Shown one piece after another: positions 13,892 to 25,200 of a DNA stretch of 64,000 nt. Numbering within the stretch: position 1 is the stretch's first letter; the number at the start of each line of letters is the position of its first letter. Made by a program: the position numbers and the translations under genes. A model generated the notes under the pieces. That model was not told the DNA's origin. It saw nothing but the letters and a program-made list of their open reading frames with translations, and searched no databases. The stretch comes from Motacilla alba alba (taxonomy: Eukaryota; Chordata; Aves; Passeriformes; Motacillidae): the NCBI RefSeq assembly GCF_015832195.1, contig NC_052017.1, positions 105,554,429-105,618,428 on the forward strand. The letters run 5' to 3'.

Positions 13892-14419
13892 ACCAGCCCC
13901 AAACAGCGGGGCGGCCACGCCGGCTCCCAGCTCGGCTAAAAATGGCCTGACAGACCGAGCGCGCCCGCCCCTGCCGCGCCCCCGCCGGGCACGGGCGCTG
14001 CCCAGCGCTCACCGCCGCGGCTCCCGGGGCGGCCCCGCGGGCTGTGCGGGCTCCCGAGCCGCGCGGGGCCGCCCCGCACGGAGTCCCGCCGCAGTGGGTT
14101 ATTTTTGGAAGCTCCCCCCGCCCCCCGCTCCCGGCTCTGCGGCGTCACAGCCGCTCCCGCCGCGCGGAGCGGGCAGGTCACGCCTTTCCCGGCGCGGTGG
14201 CGGCCGCGGCCCCCGCCCGCACCGCGCCGCGCTCCCCGCGGCCGCTCGGAGCGTCCCCGCCGCACCGCGCACGCCGAGCCCCGCACGGCGGCACCGGGGG
14301 GAAGGAGAAGCCGCGGACAGACGCAGCGATCGGAGATCACGCTCATGCACCATTTCTAGCGCGAGTGGAAGACGGCTGAAGCTGTCTGGTTTAGCGCTGC
14401 GTTAGCAGTTTCATCTGCA

Positions 14420-16175
14420 GACTGCGCGGTTATGCTACGATTGCCAAAGCACAGTGATAAGTAACACTAAATAAAGTTTCCTCCAGAGAGCCAAAAGTGC
14501 GTTCACTGCGGTTATCCTTACTGAAGTGAGGAGCCTCTCCCTGTAAGTCAAGCAGTAGCTTCTGGTATGCCGACAATTTAAATTAGAGGGGAAAAGAATC
14601 TCCTTAAAGAGGCAAGATAGAAAAGCACCAGGCTTGAGAAAGTGTTAATTCTAGAGATAACCAAATTTCATGGGACATGCACAATATGGTTGCAATGTTA
14701 TATATATTGCTTTTCAAATGCCAACAAAACTACAGTCTAGAAATCAACCGTGAACAGCAAAAAAACAGTGCCCTGATTTATAAAGGACAACAAAGCCAAG
14801 TGCTGTGGGTTTAAGAACAGTAACGATCAATGAATGTAGCTTCTTGGAAAGCTGCAAGTCTTAGGAAGAGATTATGGCATATAAAAAAGCCTGCACTGTA
14901 TTTCTGAACTCAATAGTTTGAAGTTTAAAAATACCAAGACAAAAAATTCTCCAGGATCACATCTCCCTGTCATGACCGACTGATTGCATTAGCTATGGTG
15001 GAAAAACAAGTTCACACCTCAGCCTATCCCTCTGTGCCCAAATCTATGTGCTTCCAGATTAAAATAAGGCCTCTATTACACCTACAGAGACTATTCAAGT
15101 TCAAGTAAGGTGACATTACAATTTCACCATATGTTTTGCCATACTCCACTCTGGAAAGCTATTTTAGTCTGGCTTGAAGCAAGATGCCAACACAATTAAG
15201 GAATACTAACCAACACTATACACCCACTGTTGTAACAATTTCCCCCTCATCCGCAAATGAAACTGGCAACTTTAATATCAGACTTTCTTAAGGAAAAAAA
15301 CCTCAATGTAAAAAAAAAAAAAAAAACAAAAAAGCAATGCTTGTTCCACTCTGCTAGAACTTAAGTAAGTCTAAAAGACTCGTGACTGGAAACAAAGGAC
15401 TTGGAAAGGAATGGAAAAAACCCAAACCTAGACAATGGAGCCAGTGTTTGTAGCTCACTGTTAAATAACTGGAAGACTAGCAGCACCAACACAAACCTCA
15501 TTCTGAAACACAGTTTACTGATGACAGTAGAGTAAGAGCCTAACCCAGGGATTATAGTTACCACAGTATAGGAAGACAAGCTTATTTCATGGTACTAGGG
15601 CATCTTCAAGAAGGAAGAAAAATACCAGCTCTCCTACTATAGGAACTAGTGAATTTGACTTATATTCCCAAATTGAAGTGTTTGCATTATGTTTAACACT
15701 ACACAAGATATTTGTTACTGGGAAAGCCAGAAGTTCAACAAATAGCATTTGCACACCCACTAAGCACATGGTCTGAAAAACAAATTCAGAAGCAATATTG
15801 CTCAACACTTCAGTGAGCTAGTAAAACTAAAAAAAATCCAAAACCTAATTTTCTCAATACTTTGACCTTCAAATTAGCAAAGCAACAGCTTTATTGAATT
15901 CAAGCATTCAGTTTAAACATTGCAAGCAGTAGCTTGTAACCAAAATGTCTCTTTTCTGAACACCCAAATACAAAGACATCCTTTTGCAAAGGCATATACC
16001 TAGTCTTTCTCTAGAAGAATGAATTTTTGTCCCATTCAGTATGCAAAAGGACAGCTTGCCAGCAACATGAAGCGGTACGGGTTTGTGTATTTGTTTTTGT
16101 AACAGGTAAACAGGGAACTAGACAATTATGCTAAGGTGTTCGACCTTTTATAGACCCAAGCAGCACAATACATAC
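14420..16175 (-). other. OSBPL1A intron between CpG island and exon 14
   Basis: AT-rich intron sequence with a 17-A run at 15310-15326. No exon recognised. The next OSBPL1A coding exon after residue 430 was looked for here and not seen. Confidence 0.6.
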
Positions 16176-16282
16176 CCCTTCTTGCTTTGTGAACAGGTTA
16201 AGGCACTCGGCCAGAGCCTCACATGTTTCCTGGGATACTTCAGAAACCACATCAACTTTCTGCAGGAGGGGAGAAGATATTC
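16176..16282 (-). CDS. OSBPL1A: OSBPL1A coding exon 14 (coiled coil, last exon in window)
   Basis: 107 nt, residues 395-430. Acceptor GTTTTCAG, donor GGG|GTATGT. Encodes LLQKVDVVSEVSQETCEALA and ECLNLFTKQEG. It ends in phase 0. No continuation (expected next: a lysine/glutamate-rich coiled coil leading to the FFAT motif) was recognised in 1-16175 on the minus strand. Confidence 0.93.
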
Positions 16283-19200
16283 CTGAAAACACAAAAATAT
16301 TAGCAATGTTAGAAGGACATTGTAAACTACAGGATTCTTTTAATCATTTTTTCCTCTAAGTAATACAGACATAACATTCACATGTTACAGGAAGGCTGGT
16401 GCATTGCAGGATCTGTGGGAGGGTTTTTTGTGCATCATTTCCCTAGTACTGGTATAAGAGGCACATTTATAGACTGAGTTTCTCTTTCAGCATGGTTTAG
16501 AAAGCAGAGGCAGTAAGCCATGGCAGCAGGACACTGGGAAAGGAACTAGCAACAATCTCCTTTTAACCACTTTCTAGATTTTAAAGCTTCAGGTGACAGA
16601 ATTTAAATTAAAAGGATTCTGCACTGATTTAATATAAATAGAAGTGTAAAATGTAGATTTTTTTTGCCTTCTGCTATGTATTATACAGAAAAGAAAGAGC
16701 TTACCACAGTACTCTGTGCAGCTGTACATTTAGGTTTGAGAAAAATAAATTGAATTGCAAGTACAAGCACACTGAACAATTAAAGGGAAAAATCTTATTT
16801 TCATGGACTCATCTTATGTGTAAGTAGTACAGCTTGTCATGTCACATCCTGACTTCTATGACCATTTATAGAAGGGACTGCATGTCTAGAACCAGCAGGA
16901 AATCATGATAACTCAATCAGCTGGTAGAAATGATTGGAGTCAATCTGTGAAGTTTTCTGATGTGCAGCAATTCCTCGGAAATCAACTAAGTAATTTTCTC
17001 AGGAAGCATAGTTGTTGCAATTAAAATAATTGCAACATTTACTGCCTGCAGACTCCAGGATCAGTTGACACAATTTAGTAACCCAGGTGCTTCTAGCTGA
17101 TGTCACACCATTGAAGATTAAGAGGTCCACCAGTGACAGTACCTGAGCTTATTTTTCAACTTATGCTGCTTATGCAGGACAAGATACAGTACATTTCCAC
17201 ACACTAATTGTGGTCTCTGAAACCAGAGCTCACCACTAACTCAAAATGACTCTTACAGCAGCTGCTAAGAACAGCTAGTGCTTCCAGAAGGAGGGGCAGC
17301 ACACTGAGTGCAGGAGACATCTTTATTTGTAATATACAAGATGCACAAGTCTCAAAGGTTCAGAATGGTATGGCAAGTTTCTGGACTCAAAATAGCATGA
17401 GAAGGCTATTCAGGGAGAGAATTTTAACTATCAGGTGCCAACATAGCCATTTTTATATTACTCAAATGATTTTAGGGAAAACACCACACAGAAGGGTTTC
17501 TAATTCAAAACTTTGTATTCTTTTGGAGCCTGAGGATTCAAATACTTTAAAAATACTGCAACAATGGGAGAACTAGAGCAGTTGTCTCTGCTGCAACCTA
17601 CAGAAGTCGCACATGAATCCAGAAACAGTTCACTGACCTAGCAAGTTACAAACATCCCTCGGAAGGAAAACAGGAACTTATTACTGCTATTGGCCAAGAC
17701 TAGTAGTTTCTAGGAATGAGATAGTATCTGCTTTTGCTTTACTATGGGTATTGGTTGTTTGTGTATTTCCTTTTAAAAATGTTTTTCTTCTTTAAAATAG
17801 AACCTCACTTGTTCTTCAGGTCAGCACTACAGAGTCAGGGAAACTGCCTCTGTAGCTACCAAAGGGAATTTATCCACCTTTTACTAATTTTCAAACTGGT
17901 TTTTTTTGTGAAAAATTCTGTTTTACTGTAACAGTAATTACAAAAGCTTCACAATAAGACACTCATATACATTATGAAATGTCCCTCTGCCTTGTAAAAT
18001 AAAAATTTGGTAAAAATCCAGTTAATGAAAATGACAGGGTAACATCACAGAGTAACTTACCCCATTAGCATGTGGAGAAAAAGCTGTATTTTTAGCCTCC
18101 TTTTGGAAAGGCACAGGGATGAAAGAACTTTTTTCTTCTCAAAACTGGTATTCTATTACAGACTAAGGATCTGTATAGACAAACAACTTGTTCTCTAATC
18201 TGAGCTTCAAAATTTTAGCCACAATATATAACTAGGACTCAGGTCCAAAGAACCAATAGTTCGATGTTCTTACAGAATTCCTTTGTGTGTTTAATACATG
18301 AACAACTTCTCTACATGTTTAAGGCATTTAATAAAACAAGTACAAATCTCTAGCATCTTGGTGCCTGTGATATACATTAGCAGTTATGCTGCAAAAAAGT
18401 ACGTGTTAAGAATTATAACTTGAAATGAAACCTGAGAAGTTCAAATCTGGCATAAAAGTCATAGCAAAATCTGTGGAATATGTCCCATCATACCATGCCT
18501 CCAGTTTCTCTGTATATTTCTCTGCAGATTTCACTGCTCTTTGTACCTGTGAAGAGACACTTATGCACTACAACAAGCTACCAACCACAGATTTTTTTTT
18601 TAAAAAAAAACCTTGAAAGGGGACTGCTGTGTTATATTTTTATGACACTACTCAATAAGGACTACAGTTAGAGGCAGTTTCACTGCATTTACAGCTGCTA
18701 ATAAAATTTCTTTCAATCAGCATACTTCTTAGTTGTTTCTCCAAATCTGAAATCTTAATTGTTAGCCATTACTATAATGCTACTTTATTTGAATCTTTTT
18801 TTCGTGGGAAAAATTGTCCCCTATTTTCAAGCTCCTGAAAATTTGATTTTAGGGAAATAAAAGCATCCTGTTAAAAAGAAAAAAATAGTTGCTTGGTAAC
18901 AAACTACATTTTAAATTAATAAGCTTTACCTTTTGTAGCATCCAAAGATTTAACCATTGCAAGGAAGTCTGAAATCTCTTTACTGAGTCTTTGTTGGCAT
19001 GCTTGTGCTTTCTGAAAGAAACAAGGATAGCTAGTTCAGAAGTACCTCATTCTAAGGAAAGTGTATGTTTACTTTCTTTACTACAGTGAAATTTTAAAAT
19101 TTGGACAGCATTAAATCTCAACAAAGATTCCCAGCCCAGAGACTGATACATTAAAACTGAAACAAATTACTGAAGCTACCTTCAAAGACACAAAAGCAAA

Positions 19201-22200
19201 GAGTATTTATGAACATTTTATCATTCACCAGATATTGTCTAATTTGGGGCAGCAAATCAACCCCCAAAGCTTTGTTGTACATGCCACTTTTGCTCTTTCC
19301 CTCAGTCTTTATTGAGCAGTTTAAAAACTGGGAAGAGCAAATGCTTGTTCTTTGAGAAACTTAAGGGCAAAATAAGCACATTCACAGGTTAACTGATAAA
19401 TGGCAAGTATAGTGACATGCAGAAACCAGCCACAAGGTCCTATTTCAAGCCCACATTCAAACTTGGAGACAGTTATCATAAAACCATAGAATGGCTTGGG
19501 TTGGAAAGGACCTTAAAGATCATCTAGTTCCAGCCCCTAGACAGCCACACCCTTCTCTAGCCCAGGTTGCTCAGAGCCCCATCCCACCTGGCCTTGACCA
19601 TTTCCAGGGATGGGGCATCCACAGCTTCTCTGGGCAAGCTGTTCCAGTGCCTCACCACCCTCTGAGTAAATAGTTTCTTCCCAATATCTAAACAAAATCT
19701 CTCCTCTTCCTACTTACCCTATCACAGCTACATCTAGCACATCTATTACAGAGTTGGCTGTGTAAAAAGTCACTTCCCCTCTTTTTCATAAGCCACCCTT
19801 AAGGCCACAGTGAGGTCTCCCTAAAGCCTTTGCTTCTCCAGCTCTCTCAGCCTGTGTTTAAAGGAAAGGTGTTTATTCATTCCCAGTGATCACCTTTGTG
19901 GCCCTCCTCTGGATCTGCTCTAACACGTTCACATCTTTCTTGTGCTAAGGACTCAGAGCTGGATGCAGCACTCTAAGTGGGGATCTCATGAAGGCAGAAG
20001 AGGGGGGGCAGAATTTCCTCCCTTGCCCTACTGGCAACTCTGCTATTGATGTGGCCCAGGATGCAGTTGGTCTTCTGGGCTTCAAGTGCACTGTTATCTA
20101 TTAAATAACACCATCTGCTGTAGGTTGCTGGGGACTGCCAGTGCCAGTTATCCTCCCACCTCTGCTGTGCCATGAGTTACTTTAAGTTCTTGTATGAAAA
20201 GGAATGGTACAAGCTGCTTGGAATTTAGCCACATGAAGATTTTTGTACTGCAGCATCAGCTTTCCCTTAAAATAGAAGTTTTTAGCAGTACATGCATAAC
20301 AAAAAGCAAAAATCACAGGCTGAATGCTAGAAATTACCAAATCCTACTCAATTCCATTGCAGGTATGAGCAGTCACTGTACAATGCATCTGATGTGATCT
20401 GAGGTGATAAAAAGTCGTTTCTACAACACTTCATTGCCTGTTCTGTAGAGACATAGCTAGATATGGGTTAGCTCTGGTGACACTGAGACTGGAAGATAAC
20501 AAGTAGAGTACACAAGGCTCCCTCTCCTGGCTAGAACTCTCAAGCAGCTTTCTATCTTACAGTAGTGCTGACAAAAGTGAAAACACAGCCCTGTAGCTAT
20601 GATAAACATGTCATTTTAGCCACACAGTCTGAGCAGGAATACATGATAGCAAGCAATGCAAACACAAGCAGCATTTATGCATCCATGGGAGGAATCACCA
20701 CTTTTAGTAAAAGGTACATTGAAGTTTTTTAACACAAAACAAGGTTAAATCGGCAACTGCCCAGATGCATGAGCCAAGTAAGTATTCAGTACATACTTTC
20801 AGAGTGTCCTGTAGGTCTGTAACAGATACTGTATCATCTTCATCGTCACTACTGAGTTGTTCCTGTGTGCAGTAGTGAGTGCTATACGCAGAGTGGTCCT
20901 CTATTGCTTCTAGCCAACTCTGGAAAGGAAAAACAGAGTCAATAAACATTTCAAAGGCCATCCCCAAAACAAAGGATCATGTAAGCAGAACAACAAAATT
21001 TTCTCCTGATATAAATAAGATAGTCATTAGTAAAATGAGACCTCAATAGGCAAGAAATAGATTGCTAGAAAATGTAACATGTGTTGCAGATTAAATACTC
21101 TGTGGGCAGAATACCACAGACTTATTATTAACTCTTAAGCACAAATGTAACCCACCCCTCAGTCTATCCAAGGTCATATAAACAAACTTTTTAATTAAAA
21201 GACTGTAGGGAATGTATTTTGCATCTTTGGGTTTCTCTTCAGACACCAAGGTCCCCGTGACAAAGTCTGCTTTCTTATGCACAACAAACTTTGTGCACGA
21301 AACCTCAAGCACTATTATAATTAAGAGGTAGATTCTTTTCCTGTTCATTGGATCACAGAGTGGCTGAGGGGCAGGGACCTCTGAAGGCCATCTAGTCCAA
21401 CCCCTCTGCTCAAGAAGGCCCACCTAGAGTTGGTTGGCCAGGACATCCAGATGGCTTTTGAAAATCTTCAAGGATGGAGATTCCACAACTGCGGTGGTCC
21501 CCCTGTGCCAGTGCATGGTCACCCTCATGCTTTTTTCTTATGTCCAGAGAGAAATCCCTGTGCTTCAATTTGTGCCCATTGCCTCTGGTCCTGTCACCAG
21601 GCACCACTGAAAAGAGCCTGGCTCTGTCCCTCTTGGCACCTCTCCTCAGGCATTTACATACATAGACAAGCTTCCCCTGAGCCTCCTCCAGACTGAGCAG
21701 TCCCAGATCTCTCAGCTTTTCCTAGTAAAAGTGATGCTCTGATCCCTTCAATCACCTCCATGGCCCTTTGTTAGGTTCTTTTTTGTATATTTGTATCTCT
21801 CTTGCTGTGAGAAGCCCAAAACTGGACACAGCACTCCAGCACTCCAGTTGCCTCCACCCCAGCTCCATCTCTAGTTAGTACATCTGCAGAAGTACAACAG
21901 TGAATATACTACAAATAGCCTTAAAAAATGTTTCTCTTGTTTCAGAACCACCTTTTGAGAAAATACAGTTTAATAGGTAATCTGGGAGTATGGTTAAGAG
22001 TAGACTGTACCATTAAGCATTCTTTTGTTTGGGATAATGAACAATGAAAGTGCAACAGAAGGAGGTTGCAATAGAAATTTACCACATGGAAAAGTGAATG
22101 AAAAAAGGAAGTTAGACAACAGGGCATAACAGAGGCACAGAGCTGGAAAACAAGGTAGCGTTTATTTTAAAGAAGAGATAATTACAGTGGGCCAATGTTT

Positions 22201-25200
22201 TGCTGTTTAGTCTATAACCACGCTAAAAGATTTAGTATCTGCACTTATGCAACCAAGTCCTAATGATCAAAACATGAAATACACTGCTACTAATGCATCC
22301 ATAGCAAGTAGTATGCAAATTATTCATTACAGAAGTTACTGTATTTTAATGCCTTTGATAAAGAGTCATTATTACCTCTCTTGTTTGAGAAGGAAGGTTA
22401 TTTTTAGGAATCTTGAAACGATGAACAGTGTCATCAAAACATCTGACAGAAAAGAAGCAACTGTCTGTTGATTTTACCTAGAGCACAGTGGAGAAAAAAC
22501 AGAATTAGTATAATGAAAAAAATAAAGCGTAAGCAAAGTATAAAATTTTGCTTAACTCAGAAGTTTTTGCCTCAGTTTTGATCCAAGTAATTGTAATTTA
22601 TAAAAACCTTGGTCAGAACAGTTTTCCAAAGTGTGTCGTTATGTTATTAATAGAAATATAGAGGTTCTTATGGTTAAATATTATGTTTGTATTTATTTGA
22701 ACCACTTGATTCAGGCAAAACCTCAGCAATGGTTCAAGACCACCAATATTAAGGAATTTGTAGATACTGAAAAGCAAGTCACTTTTCCATACAATATGAG
22801 TGTATATATGAAGTGCAGTTTAACAGAACTTGTGCTGCCAAACTAGGATAGGGCAGTTATAGAAACATGGAAATTATCTTAAATGCATTTCTCTTAAACA
22901 CTTCATCTTGCTGGGCATTATAAATGACACCTGGCCTTTGCTTTCTCTGTTCACCCCTTCCAAAACAGATTCCCACAAGCATAACGGAAATCAGGGAATT
23001 TTTCCAAATGTCACCTTCAAAATTGATTAGTCTTTCAACTAAGATCAGCTTAAGTTGTGCAATCGGTCACAAGCAGCCAGGGACAGCTAAGGAGGAACTG
23101 GTGCTTTGGCTATTAGAGATCACATGCTTCAAACCAACCCGGTCTGCTTTCAGGATACCCTGTGTGTCTAAATCTTCAACACTTTAGAAAGCAGTGAGGG
23201 AGCTTTATGGCCACTTTACATAAAAGAATACTTTGCTGGACAGGAACAAGCGTTTCTTTCAAGAGCACAAGCTTTCTCCCTGTTTTATAACAAAGATCAG
23301 GTTACCAATCTAGTGGAAGTTTTTTATTAACCAGGAATGGAATACAATGGAACATAAAAAAAACCAACTGAGTAGTTACAACACATTCCTACCGTGCAGA
23401 CAGCTTGTGTTAGATGCTTGCATCCCTGACGATGATCGTTATTCACTGCATCAGCTCTTTGAAAGAAGAGGAGATTTAGTGAAGACAGGCTTTACTTAAA
23501 CTGCTTTTCAGAAATTTAAACACAGAACTTACTGTCTCCGATACCAGGAAAGCACTCCATGTTCTAGAACTATCCAGTAGAGTTTCCAACCAAAAAATCG
23601 TGAGCTCTAAAAGGGAAAAAAAAAAAGGCTAGGTAAGCTCAACAAAATACTTTTAGTACAGACAGCTCAGTGTGAGCTGCAGAACTGAGCTCTGGGTGGT
23701 AGGAAACTGAGGCAAGAGACCATGAACTGGCAGTGACCCTTTGCTTAGTCAAGGGCACAGGGACTCTGTGGTGTCAGAAGCTGAGGACTCAGCAGGAAGA
23801 CTCCAGACTTTCACACACTTAGATTGCAAGGGCAGGAAAACCAAGGGGTTCCTTCGTTTGGGTACCTCCTCAGAGGCACCAGCTCAAGCTGCTATTTTGT
23901 TATTGCTCAATGATTAAAGTAAGGATCCAGACATCTGAGACTCAGCTATAGGAAACCAAGGGTCAAGCTGTTAAGGAAACCTTGTCTGACTGAGTGTGGT
24001 GAGTTTAGGGAGCCAAGTTGGGCACCTGTCAACTCCCTGGAGCCACCAACTGCAAAGGGACTTCAATCCCAACAGTTAAAAGTCTCTGGTGGAAGAAGTG
24101 TGATGGACAGAGTGACTCCTGCATGGTCAGGCAGAGAAGCTTCCTTAACACCTAAAATTAGTAAACATTACAAAAACCTTTCAGGTTCTGCATATCCTGA
24201 CGATCACAGCAACCTGACAGTATTTCACAATTGCAGCACTACTCTTGTTGTGGAACTACTTAAAGACAGAAGTTGAGCCTGCTATTCAGTAAGAACTGAA
24301 ATATTAAAATGTTGCATTTTTTAATATTACAGGAATTGTTGATTACCACACAATTCTATTTTATAAAATTAAATGAGAAACAAAACACACTGACATCTCC
24401 AACTACAACATTTTATCTTTCTCAAGCTTTAGCACACAGTTCTTTTTTTAAGAACAGTTGCTTATATTACAATTGTGATACAGGAAAATTAACATTGAAG
24501 AAAACTTAAAAGATTTCATTAAGCAACATAATTAAACATTCATGCAGACCTTAGATTCACTTGAGCAACACAGCAAAATGAGCTTTAAACTTTTTGAATG
24601 CCATCTTCCACTAAGTTTTAAAATTTTCAGAAGATGATGGCAAAATATTAGTCACAGTTTCTTAAAGACAATGTATCAGTCAGAGATTATCAAAGTACTC
24701 TATTAAGGAAAGAAAAAGCATTTTGCCCACACAAAAGGAACAAAGCCTTATCACAGAGCAGCTTTGCCACAAAAATTACCAAGAAATAAAGGTTTTAGTG
24801 ACTGAGGTTAAGATCAGGGTACCATGAATCTGGTAGCTGCTCTACTCAGCCAGCCTATCTATACATATTAGACAAAATTACTATTAAGTACTATTCAAAA
24901 ATCCTTTCATTCATCAGTTATCACAGAAATACAGAAAAAGGACATACTTTGAAATCTTACAAGCTATTTTAGAAAGGGAAATAAGCCATACCTTCCATAG
25001 GAGACCTTCATATCGTCTCAGGGGTTTGTTGATAACCTGCACAGAAATTAAAGCTGATATAGGAATAGTTTCAACGAGACAGTCTTGGCATTTTAAATTG
25101 ATACAAAAGTTCCTACCTTTCCAGTTTTACCTGCCAGTATCAGTTTCATTTCTGCACCTTGGGCTAGATCAAGTGGTGTCTGATCTGTTTAGTAACAAGA

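Larger units (their letters stand above)
13560..14400 (-). promoter_or_regulatory. OSBPL1A: Intragenic CpG island; candidate ORP1S internal promoter
   Basis: About 0.8 kb of very GC-rich, CpG-dense DNA in an otherwise AT-rich intron, with abrupt borders. It holds several GC boxes (GGGCGG) and an AGG-repeat tract. On the minus strand strong donor-like sites occur at 14013 (GGCG|GTGAGC) and 13726 (GCAAG|GTGAAG), either of which could close a non-coding first exon. In mammals the short ORP1S form starts downstream of the ankyrin and PH exons; this island lies just downstream of the exon ending at residue 430, which fits. The direction and use are inferred. Long ORFs across it (up to 292 codons) are artefacts of GC content. 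Confidence 0.6.

Noticed and set aside
13527..14405. 292-codon plus-strand ORF
   Set aside because: It is an arginine/proline/alanine-rich frame through a CpG island, where stop codons are rare on all frames. Overlapping frames on both strands are equally open.
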